A stretch of DNA of 64,000 bases from Streptomyces bauhiniae (lineage in GTDB: Bacteria; Actinomycetota; Actinomycetes; Streptomycetales; Streptomycetaceae): the NCBI RefSeq assembly GCF_004784475.1, contig NZ_SRRT01000003.1, positions 372,001-436,000 on the forward strand. Direction: 5' to 3'. Made by a program: the position numbers and the translations under genes. Below, one piece after another: positions 63,712 to 64,000 of the stretch. Below the pieces are notes generated by a model. The model was not told where the DNA came from, did no database searches, and was given only the letters and a program-made list of their open reading frames with translations. Positions within the stretch are counted from its first letter, which is position 1. Each line of letters starts with the position of its first letter.

Positions 63712-64000
63712 ATGAAGCTACTCGTGCTGGGCGGAACCGAGTTCGTGGGCAGGGCCGTGGTGGAGGCCGCGCTGGAGCGGGGCTGGGAGGTGACCGCGTT
63801 CAACCGCGGCAACCGCCAACCACCGCCGGACGTACGGTCGTTGCACGGTGACCGCACCTCCCCGGAAGGTCTGGCCGCGCTCACCGCCGACGACACCCGC
63901 TGGGACGCCGTCGTGGACACCTGGACGGGCGCGCCGAAGACCGTGCTGGACACGGCCCGCCTCCTCAAGGACCGCGTCGAGCGGTACGCCTACATATCCA
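63712..64000 (+). CDS. NAD-dependent epimerase/dehydratase, 5' part (cut by window edge)
   Basis: The visible 96 codons give MKLLVLGGTEFVGRAVVEAALERGWEVTAFNRGN, the Rossmann loop (GGTEFVG) of extended SDRs, then VRSLHGDRTSPEGLAALTADDTRWDAVVDTW. Such atypical SDRs with N-terminal GGTEFVGR are often called epimerases or reductases. CATGAT (63699-63704) stands 7 nt before the ATG, a leaderless pattern. The rest is off the window. Confidence 0.85.
   Translation, partial: MKLLVLGGTEFVGRAVVEAALERGWEVTAFNRGNRQPPPDVRSLHGDRTSPEGLAALTADDTRWDAVVDTWTGAPKTVLDTARLLKDRVERYAYIS

Overview
The window is a high-GC actinobacterial chromosome segment that is almost certainly from a Streptomyces. The evidence is the strong third-position GC, the frequent GTG starts, the many leaderless start codons, and a gene order I recognise as conserved core Streptomyces: ctaCDF, the adenosine-kinase-like gene, nadA, pspA, the cob genes, pepA-lpd-sucB, aceE, lipB-lipA, glnA and glnII. 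I see no IS element, prophage, CRISPR array, rRNA or tRNA. This is ordinary vertically inherited core chromosome with small lineage-specific inserts.

Layout. 1-3.5 kb: end of a lipoprotein gene, then the aa3 oxidase subunits ctaC-ctaD-ctaF, each overlapping the next by GTGA. 3.8-10.6 kb: a cysteine desulfurase-TusA fusion, an adenosine-kinase-like PfkB protein, a repeat-rich membrane protein, a HesB/ErpA-type Fe-S carrier and nadA. Three of these belong to sulfur, Fe-S or NAD supply. 10.6-17.4 kb: an RND pump, a NarL-type two-component pair and a secreted DUF3616-like protein. 17.4-21.6 kb: pspAA-pspA, a DUF3043 membrane protein, a methyltransferase with an apparent CTG start, an HtrA-like lipoprotein and a small protein. 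21.7-29.1 kb: cobalamin lower-ligand assembly (cobU, cobT, cobS), interrupted by a methyltransferase and by a lysyl-phosphatidylglycerol-synthase-like gene with a rhomboid-like partner. 29.3-38.2 kb: pepA, then lpd-sucB, a GntR regulator and aceE (2-oxoacid dehydrogenase components). 38.3-43.4 kb: DUF4240, a PGRP amidase, a MarP-like protease, an epimerase and an FAD oxidoreductase. 43.4-44.1 kb: a repetitive non-coding tract with twelve tandem GGGTC units. 44.1-49.4 kb: a large HTH/TPR regulator, lipB-lipA (which lipoylate the E2 protein encoded upstream), a 65-aa protein, DUF4191 and RDD membrane proteins. 49.6-54.2 kb: glnA with a GlnR box, an endonuclease/exonuclease/phosphatase-fold protein, an OmpR/HK pair and a Gly/Tyr-rich secreted peptide. 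54.5-57.9 kb: a HEAT-repeat protein, htpX-pspAB and small membrane proteins. 58-64 kb: a hydrolase-kinase fusion, an ArsC-like remnant, a secreted protein, glnII with a GlnR box, a Cys-codon short ORF, an orphan winged-helix regulator and the start of an epimerase gene.

Themes: respiration and central carbon metabolism, lipoate, cobalamin, nitrogen assimilation under GlnR, and envelope stress (PspA/PspAA and HtpX/PspAB at two separate loci, HtrA, MarP, LPG synthase). Many genes start 6-8 nt after a TANNNT-like hexamer, so leaderless transcription appears common. I found no obvious defence or biosynthetic system. The least familiar items are the alpha/beta-hydrolase-APH fusion (57992-59650), the Cys-codon short ORF before the GlnRII-like gene, the LPG synthase/rhomboid-like pair overlapped tail-to-tail by a membrane protein gene, and several well-formed operator-like palindromes (nadA, aceE, lipA and others). 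All assignments come from reading the sequence by eye; no database search was run.
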